From positions 1-45,886 of the forward strand of contig NZ_BEWP01000016.1 of NCBI RefSeq assembly GCF_002723995.1: a DNA stretch of 45,886 bases, in the 5' to 3' direction. Of this stretch, positions 24,833-32,534 are shown piece by piece. Origin of the DNA: Gluconobacter kondonii. GTDB lineage: Bacteria; Pseudomonadota; Alphaproteobacteria; Acetobacterales; Acetobacteraceae. Position numbers and translations under genes: made by a program. Below the pieces are notes generated by a model. That model worked only from the letters and a program-made list of their open reading frames with translations. It was not told the origin of the DNA and did no database searches. Numbering within the stretch: the stretch's first letter is position 1; every line of letters starts with the position of its first letter.

Positions 24833-26119
24833 TCAGGGCTTATCGACAACGGGATCCATGAACATGACGCCGACATTCACATTGGCGGCCAGAATGATCC
24901 GCGAGCGGGTTGGCGTGTCCTGTGTGAGGGCGCTGTTGACGGCCGAGGCGGCACTTCCTGCGGCGACGCCGAGCTGCTGGCCCATGTTCAGACGCTGGAT
25001 ATAGTTCATGCCGCCAAGGGCGCTGTAGCTGCCCGTGACATTGGACGTGGTTTCGATGGCCTGACCGAGGCCTTGCACGAATGCAGCCGCTGCTGGCATG
25101 ACGAACCGCTGGAAAATCAGGGGATCGACGCTGGAGGCGACACCCTGCTTCATGGTGTCGGGCGCCATCACCACACCGTTCGTTGCCAGATTGCGGCCCT
25201 GATGAATGATCTTGTTGACCTGCACGACCAGGAGCTGCTCGTTTCCGGGTGCCCCTGCGACAGTCGCAATCATGCGGTCGCCGGCGATGGGACCGCTATC
25301 GGCCTCAAGCACGATCTGACCGGACAGGTCGCTGTCCGTTGCGGTGACGGTATGGGCATAGATCCCGCGACCGGCTGGGATCAGGGCGGGTGGAGCCGCT
25401 GGATTATGTGAAGCGGTTGCCGCTACGGATGCACCTGCTGCACCACGCGAGGCACCTGTCTTCTCGGCCTGAGGCTGACTCTCCCCTTCTGGTATGAAAA
25501 CCGCCTCCTGAAGAGCCGACACAGGGGGGCGGGCCTGAAGGCCGCTTTCGATACGCGCGATCTCGGCGACGTATCGGGCACGGCGCTTTTCACGCTCCTG
25601 CTGCTCGGCCTGGGACGTTTCGCCGCTTCCTGAAGCGGAGTAGGCTGGATCTGTCTGGATAAGCGGTGCTTGCGGGGCGCTGTCAATATGGGGCGGCTTG
25701 GGAGGCGGTGCTGGAGGCGTAATCGGGGCGCTGTATCCGACTTCCTGCGGCTGCGGGGCCTCCGCCTCATGAGGAAGTACAGCATCCGCCCGTTGTCCGT
25801 TATTCCCTCGGGCGACGGCCGGGGCGAGATCGGGGGTGTAGGATTTTCCTTCCCCTTCCGATTTTTGCGCGTCCTCGGCGTTTTGCATCTGACGCAGACG
25901 ATCCTGTTCCGGATTGGTGTTGGTTCCAGCGGGCAGAGCGTTCATATCCGCGATCTGACCCGGATTGGACTTGGGCATCTGCTTGGTTTCATGATGTGAG
26001 ACGGCGAGCACTAGCGCGAGAACCCCGGCAGCCGAGGCTCCGAGCAGAACCAAACGTCGATTTCCTCCGCGTGTTGCGCTCGACAGGACGGATTTGAACT
26101 TGGGAGGTTTCGGGATCAT
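24833..26119 (-). CDS. dotG: Core-complex protein DotG/IcmE (VirB10-like, TraO)
   Basis: 428 residues. One N-terminal membrane segment ('RRLVLLGASAAGVLALVLAVS', about 21-41) is followed by a long Pro/Gln-rich periplasmic linker. The C-terminal TrbI/VirB10-like domain begins with 'IPAGRGIYAHTVTATDSDLSGQIVLEADSGPIAGDRMIATV'. A typical late hydrophobic helix region (AAGSAASAVNSAL) is present. It links inner and outer membranes and forms the channel. Shorter than Legionella DotG because it lacks the repeated pentapeptide-like region. Overlaps dotH by 4 bases. Confidence 0.93.
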   Translation of the reverse strand: MIPKPPKFKSVLSSATRGGNRRLVLLGASAAGVLALVLAVSHHETKQMPKSNPGQIADMNALPAGTNTNPEQDRLRQMQNAEDAQKSEGEGKSYTPDLAPAVARGNNGQRADAVLPHEAEAPQPQEVGYSAPITPPAPPPKPPHIDSAPQAPLIQTDPAYSASGSGETSQAEQQEREKRRARYVAEIARIESGLQARPPVSALQEAVFIPEGESQPQAEKTGASRGAAGASVAATASHNPAAPPALIPAGRGIYAHTVTATDSDLSGQIVLEADSGPIAGDRMIATVAGAPGNEQLLVVQVNKIIHQGRNLATNGVVMAPDTMKQGVASSVDPLIFQRFVMPAAAAFVQGLGQAIETTSNVTGSYSALGGMNYIQRLNMGQQLGVAAGSAASAVNSALTQDTPTRSRIILAANVNVGVMFMDPVVDKP

Positions 26120-27093
26120 GGCGTCATGTCCTTGAGAGACGCGGACACGGTCCGACCGGAATCCGACAGGAGAATATAGGGGGTCTGGCGGAAGGCGTAG
26201 AGGGTGTAACCGTCTTCACCACGCTCAGAACTGTCCCAGGCAGGCGTCATGAGCGCCAGGCGCGTGCGGATGTAGAGTTCATTCCCCATCCTCCACGCCC
26301 GCACGTCATCAGGGGAGAGTCCTTCGACGCTCTGGGGCACGGCAGAGGCCGGAGCGATCCCCGAGAGCATGGCGTTCATGAAGGGCTCTGCCGTGCCAGG
26401 GGCGGTTTCCGGTCCCATTTCCTGTTTGGCGTTAGGGCCGTCTTCGTTCACGCGCACTGTCAGGTTGTCGTCATAGGTGCCTCGACCGGCCAGAAGCAGG
26501 AACGAGATCGGCTTGATGGCGCCTTTGAGCGTGACGAGCAGGCCACCACGCGGAGACAGCGACAGTGGCTCGATATTGATGGTGTTGCTGCCAGCATAGG
26601 GAACGCAGGTGTAAAAACCCGTAGTCTGCACGGCAGGCGATCCCCCTTTGCCCCCGTCAGACGAGCAGTTCTTCAGACCATCCGGATTGGCAGACGTGCT
26701 GGTCGTGTTCCACGCGATCGGCCAGGGTGCTCCGGAGCGGTCCACGAACGAGACGGCGGTGGGATAGCCTTTGGTCGTGAAAATCAGCGATGTCTGCTGA
26801 CCGGGTGCGAAAGACACGCGAATGGCCGGGCGGCTGGTCGGAGCCGCGACTTCCGTAGCGACATCCTCACGCGCCTTCTGGTTCTCTTTGAGACGGTTGC
26901 CGAGACGACGGATCATCTCCGGCGTCAGGGGGATGGCTTCATCTTCGGCGGCCTGCTGATCCTGTTGCTCGGCAGAGAGAGGGGGAGACGCTGGTGGGGT
27001 CTCCGGACCAGGGGCGGCCGACTGTGCCAGCGCGGTGAAGGGCATGAAGCCCATGAGACCAAGAAGGGCTAACGAAAAGGAATGGGTTTTCAT
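26116..27093 (-). CDS. dotH: Outer-membrane core protein DotH/IcmK (TraN)
   Basis: 325 residues from the ATG at 27093, which has GAGGA 8 bases upstream and starts a clear signal peptide (MKTHSFSLALLGLMGFMPF, cleavage after ALA). A GTG at 27108 overlapping the dotI stop is the alternative. 'PEMIRRLGNRLKENQKAREDVA' followed by 'RVSFAPGQQTSLIFTTKGYPTAVSFVDRSGAPWPI' is diagnostic for DotH/IcmK/TraN, which forms the outer-membrane ring with DotC and DotD. Confidence 0.92.
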   Translation of the reverse strand: MKTHSFSLALLGLMGFMPFTALAQSAAPGPETPPASPPLSAEQQDQQAAEDEAIPLTPEMIRRLGNRLKENQKAREDVATEVAAPTSRPAIRVSFAPGQQTSLIFTTKGYPTAVSFVDRSGAPWPIAWNTTSTSANPDGLKNCSSDGGKGGSPAVQTTGFYTCVPYAGSNTINIEPLSLSPRGGLLVTLKGAIKPISFLLLAGRGTYDDNLTVRVNEDGPNAKQEMGPETAPGTAEPFMNAMLSGIAPASAVPQSVEGLSPDDVRAWRMGNELYIRTRLALMTPAWDSSERGEDGYTLYAFRQTPYILLSDSGRTVSASLKDMTP

Positions 27094-27104
27094 GGCACGG
27101 ATCC

Positions 27105-27734
27105 TCACTGCGGGCTGGCCACAAGCTGGGTGATGGCAATGCCGTCAGGGTGATCAGCGTCATCGACACGCTCGACATGCACGGTTGCAATCAGGGTTTG
27201 CGAACTCTGCTGATTGACGTTTTCGCAGGTCTGAACGAAAGGAAACTGTACGACGTAGTGGTGATGACCGTTGACCATGCTTTGCTGGCGAATGGTGGCC
27301 GCACGTGTTGGCTGTGCGTAGCAGAGCAGCTTGGCTTCCTTCATTTTCGCCAGATTGCCGTCCTGGACGAAGGACTGCGCGAACGTATTCCAGCCATTGA
27401 TGGTGAAATGTGAGCCTGCTGCGTTAAGCTGCGACGGATAATCCCGGTAATTGATGTTGTACGGCTTGAGCGACCACTTGATGACCCACGACAGGAAATC
27501 TTCCTGACTGAGGATCGGGCTGTTCAGCGCGATAGCTGGACGAGGTGCGTTGATCCCGTCCACGAAGAAATACTTCGGGTGAGGATGATACGACCAGGCA
27601 CGGGCCAGAAGAACGGCCAGTACAACGACGACAGCCGCGAGGGCGATGGACGTCTGCAAGGAACGCTCAACGATCTTTCCCTGAAAATCAGGATCGGTCA
27701 GACGTCGGCTCAGGGATCCCGAGGAGCGGCTCAT
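27105..27734 (-). CDS. dotI: Inner-membrane protein DotI/IcmL (TraM)
   Basis: 209 residues. One membrane segment (about 29-48, 'TSIALAAVVVVLAVLLARAW') precedes a periplasmic NTF2-like domain. 'YFFVDGINAPRPAIALNSPILSQEDFLSWVIKWSLKPYNINYRDYPSQLN' is the typical DotI/IcmL core. Its ATG overlaps the stop of a 19-codon leader ORF (ATGA), so translation may depend on that ORF. Followed by dotH with an 11-base gap. Confidence 0.92.
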   Translation of the reverse strand: MSRSSGSLSRRLTDPDFQGKIVERSLQTSIALAAVVVVLAVLLARAWSYHPHPKYFFVDGINAPRPAIALNSPILSQEDFLSWVIKWSLKPYNINYRDYPSQLNAAGSHFTINGWNTFAQSFVQDGNLAKMKEAKLLCYAQPTRAATIRQQSMVNGHHHYVVQFPFVQTCENVNQQSSQTLIATVHVERVDDADHPDGIAITQLVASPQ

Positions 27735-27790
27735 GGCGCGGTATCTCCGTGGAACGACAGCGGGGCTGCGGATGGCATTTCAAACCTCAT
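27731..27790 (-). CDS. 19-residue leader ORF translationally coupled to dotI
   Basis: ATG at 27790, stop TGA at 27731-27733 sharing ATGA with the dotI start. The peptide is MRFEMPSAAPLSFHGDTAP. It starts directly after a 6-bp hairpin (GATGAC/GTCATC, 27791-27796 and 27800-27805) and 33 bases after the recurrent AGTCGCAGAT element. The same element normally stands before real first genes, which suggests this ORF is the translated start of the dotI-dotH-dotG block. No homology recognised. Confidence 0.5.
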   Translation of the reverse strand: MRFEMPSAAPLSFHGDTAP

Positions 27791-27835
27791 GATGACTGTG
27801 TCATCGTCACCGTGACCCGTTGATCTGCGACTGAA
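27791..27835 (-). promoter_or_regulatory. Leader element of the dotI block: AGTCGCAGAT plus short hairpin
   Basis: TTCAGTCGCAGAT (27823-27835, minus sense) lies between the HTH gene that ends at 27862 and the leader ORF. A stem GATGAC-TGT-GTCATC on the plus strand (27791-27805) directly abuts the leader ORF start codon. The ribosome site is unclear here. Confidence 0.65.
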
Positions 27836-27861
27836 GCTGAAAAAATGGAGAAATTTGCGGA

Positions 27862-28905
27862 TTAATCGCCCGAGCGCATGACGGCGGTCTGCTGGTGCAA
27901 GCGGCTGATACGGCGGCCGTTACGGCGGGTGGTCCAGAAATAGAACCCGGCCTTACCGAGGCATTCGCGGCGCACGTAATCCATCTTCTTCAGATAGACC
28001 TCATACAGGTCCGGATCGAACGTGTTGCGCATGTCTTTCTTGGAGCGGCGCGGCAGATGGAGCCATCCGGACTGACTGACGATGGTGCGATCGGTCAGGA
28101 GAAAGTCCTCGGCCACTGCGTCAGGAGACTGGTGGGCAAAATGCCGCATGGCCAGCTCGTGCTGCATTTCCACGGACCAGCGCGTGGTGCAGGCATTCCG
28201 GCTGAAGCCGATGATCAGCCCGGTTGGTGAGTTCCGGACCTGCCATCTGCGGCCCCGACGCTCTTCTGGCGTCAGGCGTGACGCCTGTTCCCAGGTCAGG
28301 ACGACGGATGGGTCGGCCGGAATGGCGCAAGAGTCAGCACCTGGGCGGAGGCTGACGAGCTTTCGTTGCAGGCTGCGGACACTGCGGCCCATCTGTTTGG
28401 CAATGCGCTGGAGCCCGATGCGACGCTCACGGTGAGCCAGAAGAGTGGCAACGTCGGCGTCCGTCCAGACCACCTCGGCATAGCGTTCCCGCGCGGGCAA
28501 GCCGAGGGCAGCGCGCTTCTTGCGAACGGCCATGACTGTGCGGTCAAGACGCTTTGCTATGGCGGGAAGGTCTTCGCCCTCGGCCCATGCGCGGCTCAAC
28601 CGGTTGATGTCGAGAAGAGACCATGCCCGAGGCCCATTTCTGAGCGGGGTGCGCTTGAGAGGAAGTCCTTCCTCTCGCGCAATGGCTTCAATCTCCAGGC
28701 GGCTTATGAAAAGTGCGGCCGCGATGTGTGCAGCATTTACGCCCTTGGTCGCCATCGTGATGACGAGCGTTCTGATTTCCTCAGGAGCTTTCCCAAGGGA
28801 AATCGGGGAATGCGTATTGCTGCGTTCTACGAGTGACGGTTGGAAAAGCCCACCTGCTACGACGCCGGAAGCCGGAAGTGGGGAGCAGCGGGTGTGTGCA
28901 AACAT
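27862..28905 (-). CDS. Putative DNA-binding regulator with three helix-turn-helix-like modules
   Basis: 347 residues, not matched to a named family. Three spaced segments look like Myb/homeodomain-type HTH modules. They are about 43-80 ('IAAALFISRLEIEAIAREEG'), about 97-135 ('LPAIAKRLDRTVMAVRKKRA') and about 149-185 ('LQRIAKQMGRSVRSLQRKL'). Each has the 'xxIAxxLxRxxxxVxxxxxxL' form. The C-terminal half is basic with many Arg and Trp. The start is uncertain: no good ribosome site lies before 28905, and the ATG at about residue 51 is an alternative. It lies upstream of the dotI block in the same direction, so a transfer regulator is plausible. Confidence 0.65.
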   Translation of the reverse strand: MFAHTRCSPLPASGVVAGGLFQPSLVERSNTHSPISLGKAPEEIRTLVITMATKGVNAAHIAAALFISRLEIEAIAREEGLPLKRTPLRNGPRAWSLLDINRLSRAWAEGEDLPAIAKRLDRTVMAVRKKRAALGLPARERYAEVVWTDADVATLLAHRERRIGLQRIAKQMGRSVRSLQRKLVSLRPGADSCAIPADPSVVLTWEQASRLTPEERRGRRWQVRNSPTGLIIGFSRNACTTRWSVEMQHELAMRHFAHQSPDAVAEDFLLTDRTIVSQSGWLHLPRRSKKDMRNTFDPDLYEVYLKKMDYVRRECLGKAGFYFWTTRRNGRRISRLHQQTAVMRSGD

Positions 28906-29003
28906 CGTCGGAAGTCCCTATCGCGTTTCAACGTGTAAGGTCTTATCCGACGATAGATCATCCGTTTCAAGTCTTATTACAAGAAACGATGAAAAGTTTT
29001 TCG

Positions 29004-29780
29004 TTAGTTCACCTGCTTCTGAACGGCTGCGCCTAATGCGATGAAGCTATCGTTAAAAAATTCCACCTGCTCGCGGACGCTCTGAATGTTGCTGTAGAGC
29101 CCAAGCGTGCGGAGAGAATTGAAAATGTCTTTTTGGTTGGGGAGGCCAGGGAATAGATCGGCTGTAGCGACCTTCAAGGCCGCTGCGATCCGTCGAAGAG
29201 ACTCGATTGAGGGCTTTCTCAGGCCGATTTCGATTAGTTGCATTGCGGGCGTCTGGTGTCCGCTAGCCGCCCCCAACTCAGAGACACTCAACCCGCGGGC
29301 AAGTCTAATATCTCTGATTCGTTCACCAAGCTGCCTCACAACTGGTTCTCGTGGGTCAGTTTCTGACGAGGTGGCATTCTTGCTTTCGGCCACGTCATGC
29401 TCGCGTGCTAAATGGAGCTTATGTATCAGATTAGATAAAGATGTAGACGATTTTTGGAAGGCACTGACCAGGTCTAGGTACTTCTGTGTATCCTCTTCGC
29501 TTATTTTAACTTCGATCGCCAGTATATCGTGATCATCAGGTGGAAGTATTTCAGTAGGAGGCGTCTTAAGGGCTAGAAGTATCTTATGCAGGGTAACATA
29601 AGACACATTTTTACCTCTCTCGATATTTGAAATAGTCCCGACGGCCAAATCTGTTACGAAACAAATATTTACGACATTCATTCCCTTGCCTTCCCGGACA
29701 TCCTTAATTCGCTGTCCTAGGTCCACCAGGTATTCATCAGATTGGCCGTCACTTACCTGCGTCTCTGTTTTCTTGTTCAT
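29004..29780 (-). CDS. Regulator with two tandem XRE-type helix-turn-helix domains
   Basis: 258 residues. The first Cro/CI-type HTH is at about 21-80 ('LGQRIKDVREGKGMNVVNICFVTDLAVGTISNIERGKN'). The second is at about 151-210 ('LGERIRDIRLARGLSVSELGAASGHQTPAMQLIEIGLRKP'). A linker of about 70 residues with coiled-coil character lies between. Two related domains in one chain act like a built-in dimer and could read an asymmetric operator. More AT-rich than the dot genes. Divergent from the plus-strand tra block starting at 29944, so it probably controls one or both directions. Confidence 0.8.
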   Translation of the reverse strand: MNKKTETQVSDGQSDEYLVDLGQRIKDVREGKGMNVVNICFVTDLAVGTISNIERGKNVSYVTLHKILLALKTPPTEILPPDDHDILAIEVKISEEDTQKYLDLVSAFQKSSTSLSNLIHKLHLAREHDVAESKNATSSETDPREPVVRQLGERIRDIRLARGLSVSELGAASGHQTPAMQLIEIGLRKPSIESLRRIAAALKVATADLFPGLPNQKDIFNSLRTLGLYSNIQSVREQVEFFNDSFIALGAAVQKQVN

Positions 29781-29887
29781 GGCTAGTTCTCTCTCTCGGC
29801 AGGCTTACGCACCGGACTTCGGGTCCGGATACTGCAAAATACCCACGAGAGCGCCCCTGACAACTGAGTTCGAATTTAACATTTCTC

Positions 29888-29915
29888 CTCAGTCGCATGT
29901 CGATCTGCGATTTAG
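29888..29915. promoter_or_regulatory. Head-to-head pair of degenerate AGTCGCAGAT elements
   Basis: CTCAGTCGCA (29888-29897, plus) and CTAAATCGCAGAT (29903-29915, minus sense) meet back to back, able to form a 7-bp stem with one G-T pair. Located in the divergent gap between the XRE gene and the TcpQ-like gene, so one half faces each gene. Confidence 0.5.
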
Positions 29916-29943
29916 AATATTAAGTTACTTCAGGAGAAACCGA

Positions 29944-30360
29944 ATGTTTGTAATGCTGCCCCCCGCCCATGTGCAGCCCGCTCCAGAGATGCCCAAAGCA
30001 ATACTGACGGAAGCGGCCTTCGAGATCAGTCACGCCCCCCCGCCCCTTCCTTCGGCAGCCCCTTCGGGGCCGGTCTCTCTTGCACCTCCCGGAGAACCAT
30101 CCGTGCAGACGGATCCGCCGAAGGTGGTTCATCACTTCCGCATGACGTCCGGCTATGGCCATCAGGTGCCACTCTCGTTTGCGATCAGGCAGATCGTGCC
30201 ATCAGGTGTGCGTGTCACCTACGGTGCGGGCGTTGATCCAGGCGAGGCCGTTGACTGGCAGGGCGGTCGGGAATGGAACAAGGTTCTGGCCACAACGGTC
30301 AGCCCGCTCGGCGAGCGTATCGAGGTCGGACGCGCACACGTCACTATTTTGAAGAAATAA
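29944..30360 (+). CDS. TcpQ/PilL-like C-terminal domain protein
   Basis: 138 residues from ATG 29944, with CAGGAGA about 7 bases upstream. The Pro-rich N-terminal half has no clear signal peptide. The C-terminal 60 residues, 'VPLSFAIRQIVPSGVRVTYGAGVDPGEAVDWQGGREWNKVLATTV', follow the TcpQ pattern (secretin N0-like domain seen in TcpQ and PilL). A similar closing domain occurs in plasmid T4SS proteins such as TraP. First gene of the plus-strand block; probable periplasmic or envelope role. Confidence 0.7.
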   Translation: MFVMLPPAHVQPAPEMPKAILTEAAFEISHAPPPLPSAAPSGPVSLAPPGEPSVQTDPPKVVHHFRMTSGYGHQVPLSFAIRQIVPSGVRVTYGAGVDPGEAVDWQGGREWNKVLATTVSPLGERIEVGRAHVTILKK

Positions 30361-30363
30361 GCG

Positions 30364-30409
30364 TTAGTCGCAGATCGAGCTGCTTTTCTCCTGGTACTTA
30401 CCCAGGAGA
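30364..30409 (+). promoter_or_regulatory. Leader element before 30415 gene: AGTCGCAGAT plus SD-occluding hairpin
   Basis: TTAGTCGCAGAT (30364-30375) begins 3 bases after the preceding stop codon. Eleven bases on, TCTCCTGG (30387-30394) pairs perfectly with CCAGGAGA (30402-30409) across a 7-base loop. AGGAGAG of the 3' arm is the ribosome site of the next ATG (30415). Confidence 0.8.
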
Positions 30410-30414
30410 GAGGC

Positions 30415-30801
30415 ATGTCACCAGACGATCCAACACCGCACAGGGACACCCCGCAGAGTTCTCTGGCCCCTAACCTTGCTCTTGCACGGCACAATCTACT
30501 TGAGCATTTCCGTGTCCGGAATGGACACACTTCCGGCACGGGCGGGGCGATCATCGCCTCTCTGGCCGACCTCCTTGTGTCTTTACCGAATGAGGAGCGA
30601 CGGACCTTTGTTGCCGAAGTGGTCTCGACCGTCAGAGGCGGAGAGGATCTTGTAGCATCTGCGGTCTCCAGCCGTGCTGAACTGGTCGCATGGACAGACA
30701 GTCAGAAAAGGGCAGAGCTGTCCGCGCGGGTCTTTTCTGAAGATCGTCTCGCGCTTCTGCGCGACCTTCTCGATCCTGAAGCAGAAAGGGCGGCCGAATG
30801 A
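30415..30801 (+). CDS. Unknown cytoplasmic protein
   Basis: 128 residues, hydrophilic and helix-rich, with no signal peptide or membrane segment. The sequence 'LASLADLLVSLPNEERRTFVAEVVSTVRGGEDL' suggests a small alpha-helical fold. It overlaps the next gene by 4 bases (ATGA). Its start is controlled by the hairpin leader at 30387-30409, and its 5' coding part contains the palindrome GTGTCC-N5-GGACAC (30512-30528 region). Not recognised. Confidence 0.75.
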   Translation: MSPDDPTPHRDTPQSSLAPNLALARHNLLEHFRVRNGHTSGTGGAIIASLADLLVSLPNEERRTFVAEVVSTVRGGEDLVASAVSSRAELVAWTDSQKRAELSARVFSEDRLALLRDLLDPEAERAAE

Positions 30802-31340
30802 AACGGACATCCTTTCTTTTCGTGGCCGCTGTTTTGTCGGTCCCTTTGAGCGCATCTGCTGCGACACAGGGTAGCCAGGCCTGCGCCACCCTCACTCAGG
30901 CGGCAGCGGACGCCGTAAACGGGCGCATCAAAGCTAACAATGCTTATGAGAAGCAGCCTGAAAGTGTCAGTGGTCTCTCCTGTCTGGACAAGTTTTTCAA
31001 TGGCACGGGCCTCAATCTCCTGACGAACATTGCGAACCCGGCAGCGCTGATTAATGACGTTGTCGGGCAGGTCGAAGGAGAAATCTGCTCGGCCGCCCAG
31101 AACGAGTGGGACAATACCGTCGGGGCGGCCCAGCAATGCGGCCTGAGCCTGAACGGTGTGAATGTCGGCCTTGGTCTGTCAGGCGGAGGCGGCATGATGT
31201 GTCCCTCCCTGAACTTTGGCGGCAGCGGCCCCCAGCTCGCGGCCGGGAGCCTCGGGAACGGCGATTCAAACGGGTATGTCCGGGGTGAGCCACGTCTGCC
31301 GACCGGCTACACCAGCACCTCTCTGGATGGGGTATTCTGA
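30798..31340 (+). CDS. Secreted protein of the tra block, unknown
   Basis: 180 residues with a standard signal peptide (MKRTSFLFVAAVLSVPLSASA). The mature part has five cysteines and a Gly-rich segment (LGLSGGGGMMCPSLNFGG). ATG overlaps the previous stop (ATGA) and its stop overlaps the next ATG (TGATG), so all three genes are coupled. Position just before the TraW-like gene suggests a periplasmic transfer component. No family recognised. Confidence 0.78.
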   Translation: MKRTSFLFVAAVLSVPLSASAATQGSQACATLTQAAADAVNGRIKANNAYEKQPESVSGLSCLDKFFNGTGLNLLTNIANPAALINDVVGQVEGEICSAAQNEWDNTVGAAQQCGLSLNGVNVGLGLSGGGGMMCPSLNFGGSGPQLAAGSLGNGDSNGYVRGEPRLPTGYTSTSLDGVF

Positions 31341-32533
31341 TGAAGATCCGCCTCAGTCCAATAATCGCAACGATGCTTCTCTGCACGACCGTGCTGGTCG
31401 CGATGCCGAAGCCTGCAAATGCGTTCATCGGTGAAGCGGCGGTCGTCGCGGCCATCAGCGCCCTGCAGAAATTCACGGGCTCCGCGCTGTCGTCGATGAC
31501 CAAGACGCTGACGTCTCAGTTGAACAATTCGATGGATAGCCTGACGAACCCCAATTCCGTCAGCTCCATGCTGAACAAGGGGTTCACACAGCTCAGCAAC
31601 TACGAAAAGGCGGGTGTTGCCGCCGAGCAGCGTATTGCGGATGCGTCCAATACAGCGATGGCGGAGTTCGCTCGCCGCCAGCAGGATACGACGATCCGCG
31701 ACGAGCATATGATGAACCCGGAGTTCTGCACGGGGATTGACGGGGCGCAGGCCACCCAGGGCGCGTCTCAGTCGGCCAGAACGGCAACCCGCGCGATTGC
31801 GACGATTACGGACAGTCGTGGAGAGGCCGACGCCGGAACGCCGTCTTACTATGGCAAGGGCCAGGGCGTGGCATCGAGCATGGCGTTGCACGGGCGGCGG
31901 TATTGCTCGCAGGAAGACGTCACAGCCGGTCTCTGCTCGGCTCTTTCCCGTCTGCCCAATGCTGACCAGCGGGCCATTTCCCTGTTCGGGCAGGACACCC
32001 TGTCGGCTGACGGCGGTGTGGACGCCGCCAACGATTACAGCACCACACTCATCCAGCCTGTAGCACCGGCCGCATTGCGCGGCGAGCAGCTTACGTCCAC
32101 GTCCGGACGTGAGGCCGCGTTGCGTCGTCGCGCCTACAACGCCCGTATGTCGCTCTCGCGGTATGTGATGAATTTCATCACCTCGCTGGAGATCCCGTCG
32201 ATCAACCTGACGGACGTGCAGAAAACCGAGATGCAGGCCGAGGGCATGACCGTCGCGGATCAGGCCTCGTGGCTGACGTCGATGAGCCTTGAGGTCAATC
32301 GCCGTGTCTCTGGCGTGACCTGGAACAAGAACCTTCAGCAGATGCCGCCCGCCACAGTCATGCGTGAGCTGGCGATCGAGCAGGCGCAGGCCAACTACCT
32401 CGCCCTGCAGACTTACCGTCTCGGCCTCTTCCAGTCTTCGCTCGCCGCAACGCAAGTGGCGCAGCACGAGGAGGAAAGCGAGGCCAAGAGACTTGCCCCC
32501 ATCCCATCCCCTAACGTCAATCCCGGAGGCTGA
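31340..32533 (+). CDS. TraW/IcmX-like secreted conjugation protein
   Basis: 397 residues with a signal peptide (cleavage after about residue 28, PANA-F). Mature part helical with few cysteines; the C-terminal region 'MRELAIEQAQANYLALQTYRLGLFQSSLAATQVAQ' is a long amphipathic helix. Order secreted protein - large hydrophilic protein - DotA matches traW-traX-traY of IncI plasmids, where TraW corresponds to IcmX. The name rests mainly on position, size and export signal. Confidence 0.6.
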   Translation: MKIRLSPIIATMLLCTTVLVAMPKPANAFIGEAAVVAAISALQKFTGSALSSMTKTLTSQLNNSMDSLTNPNSVSSMLNKGFTQLSNYEKAGVAAEQRIADASNTAMAEFARRQQDTTIRDEHMMNPEFCTGIDGAQATQGASQSARTATRAIATITDSRGEADAGTPSYYGKGQGVASSMALHGRRYCSQEDVTAGLCSALSRLPNADQRAISLFGQDTLSADGGVDAANDYSTTLIQPVAPAALRGEQLTSTSGREAALRRRAYNARMSLSRYVMNFITSLEIPSINLTDVQKTEMQAEGMTVADQASWLTSMSLEVNRRVSGVTWNKNLQQMPPATVMRELAIEQAQANYLALQTYRLGLFQSSLAATQVAQHEEESEAKRLAPIPSPNVNPGG

Positions 32534-32534
32534 C

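Noticed and set aside
29812-29828. CCGGAC-TTCGG-GTCCGG inverted repeat upstream of the XRE gene
   Set aside because: A single short GC-rich hairpin without a T tract or second copy; not enough to call an operator or terminator.
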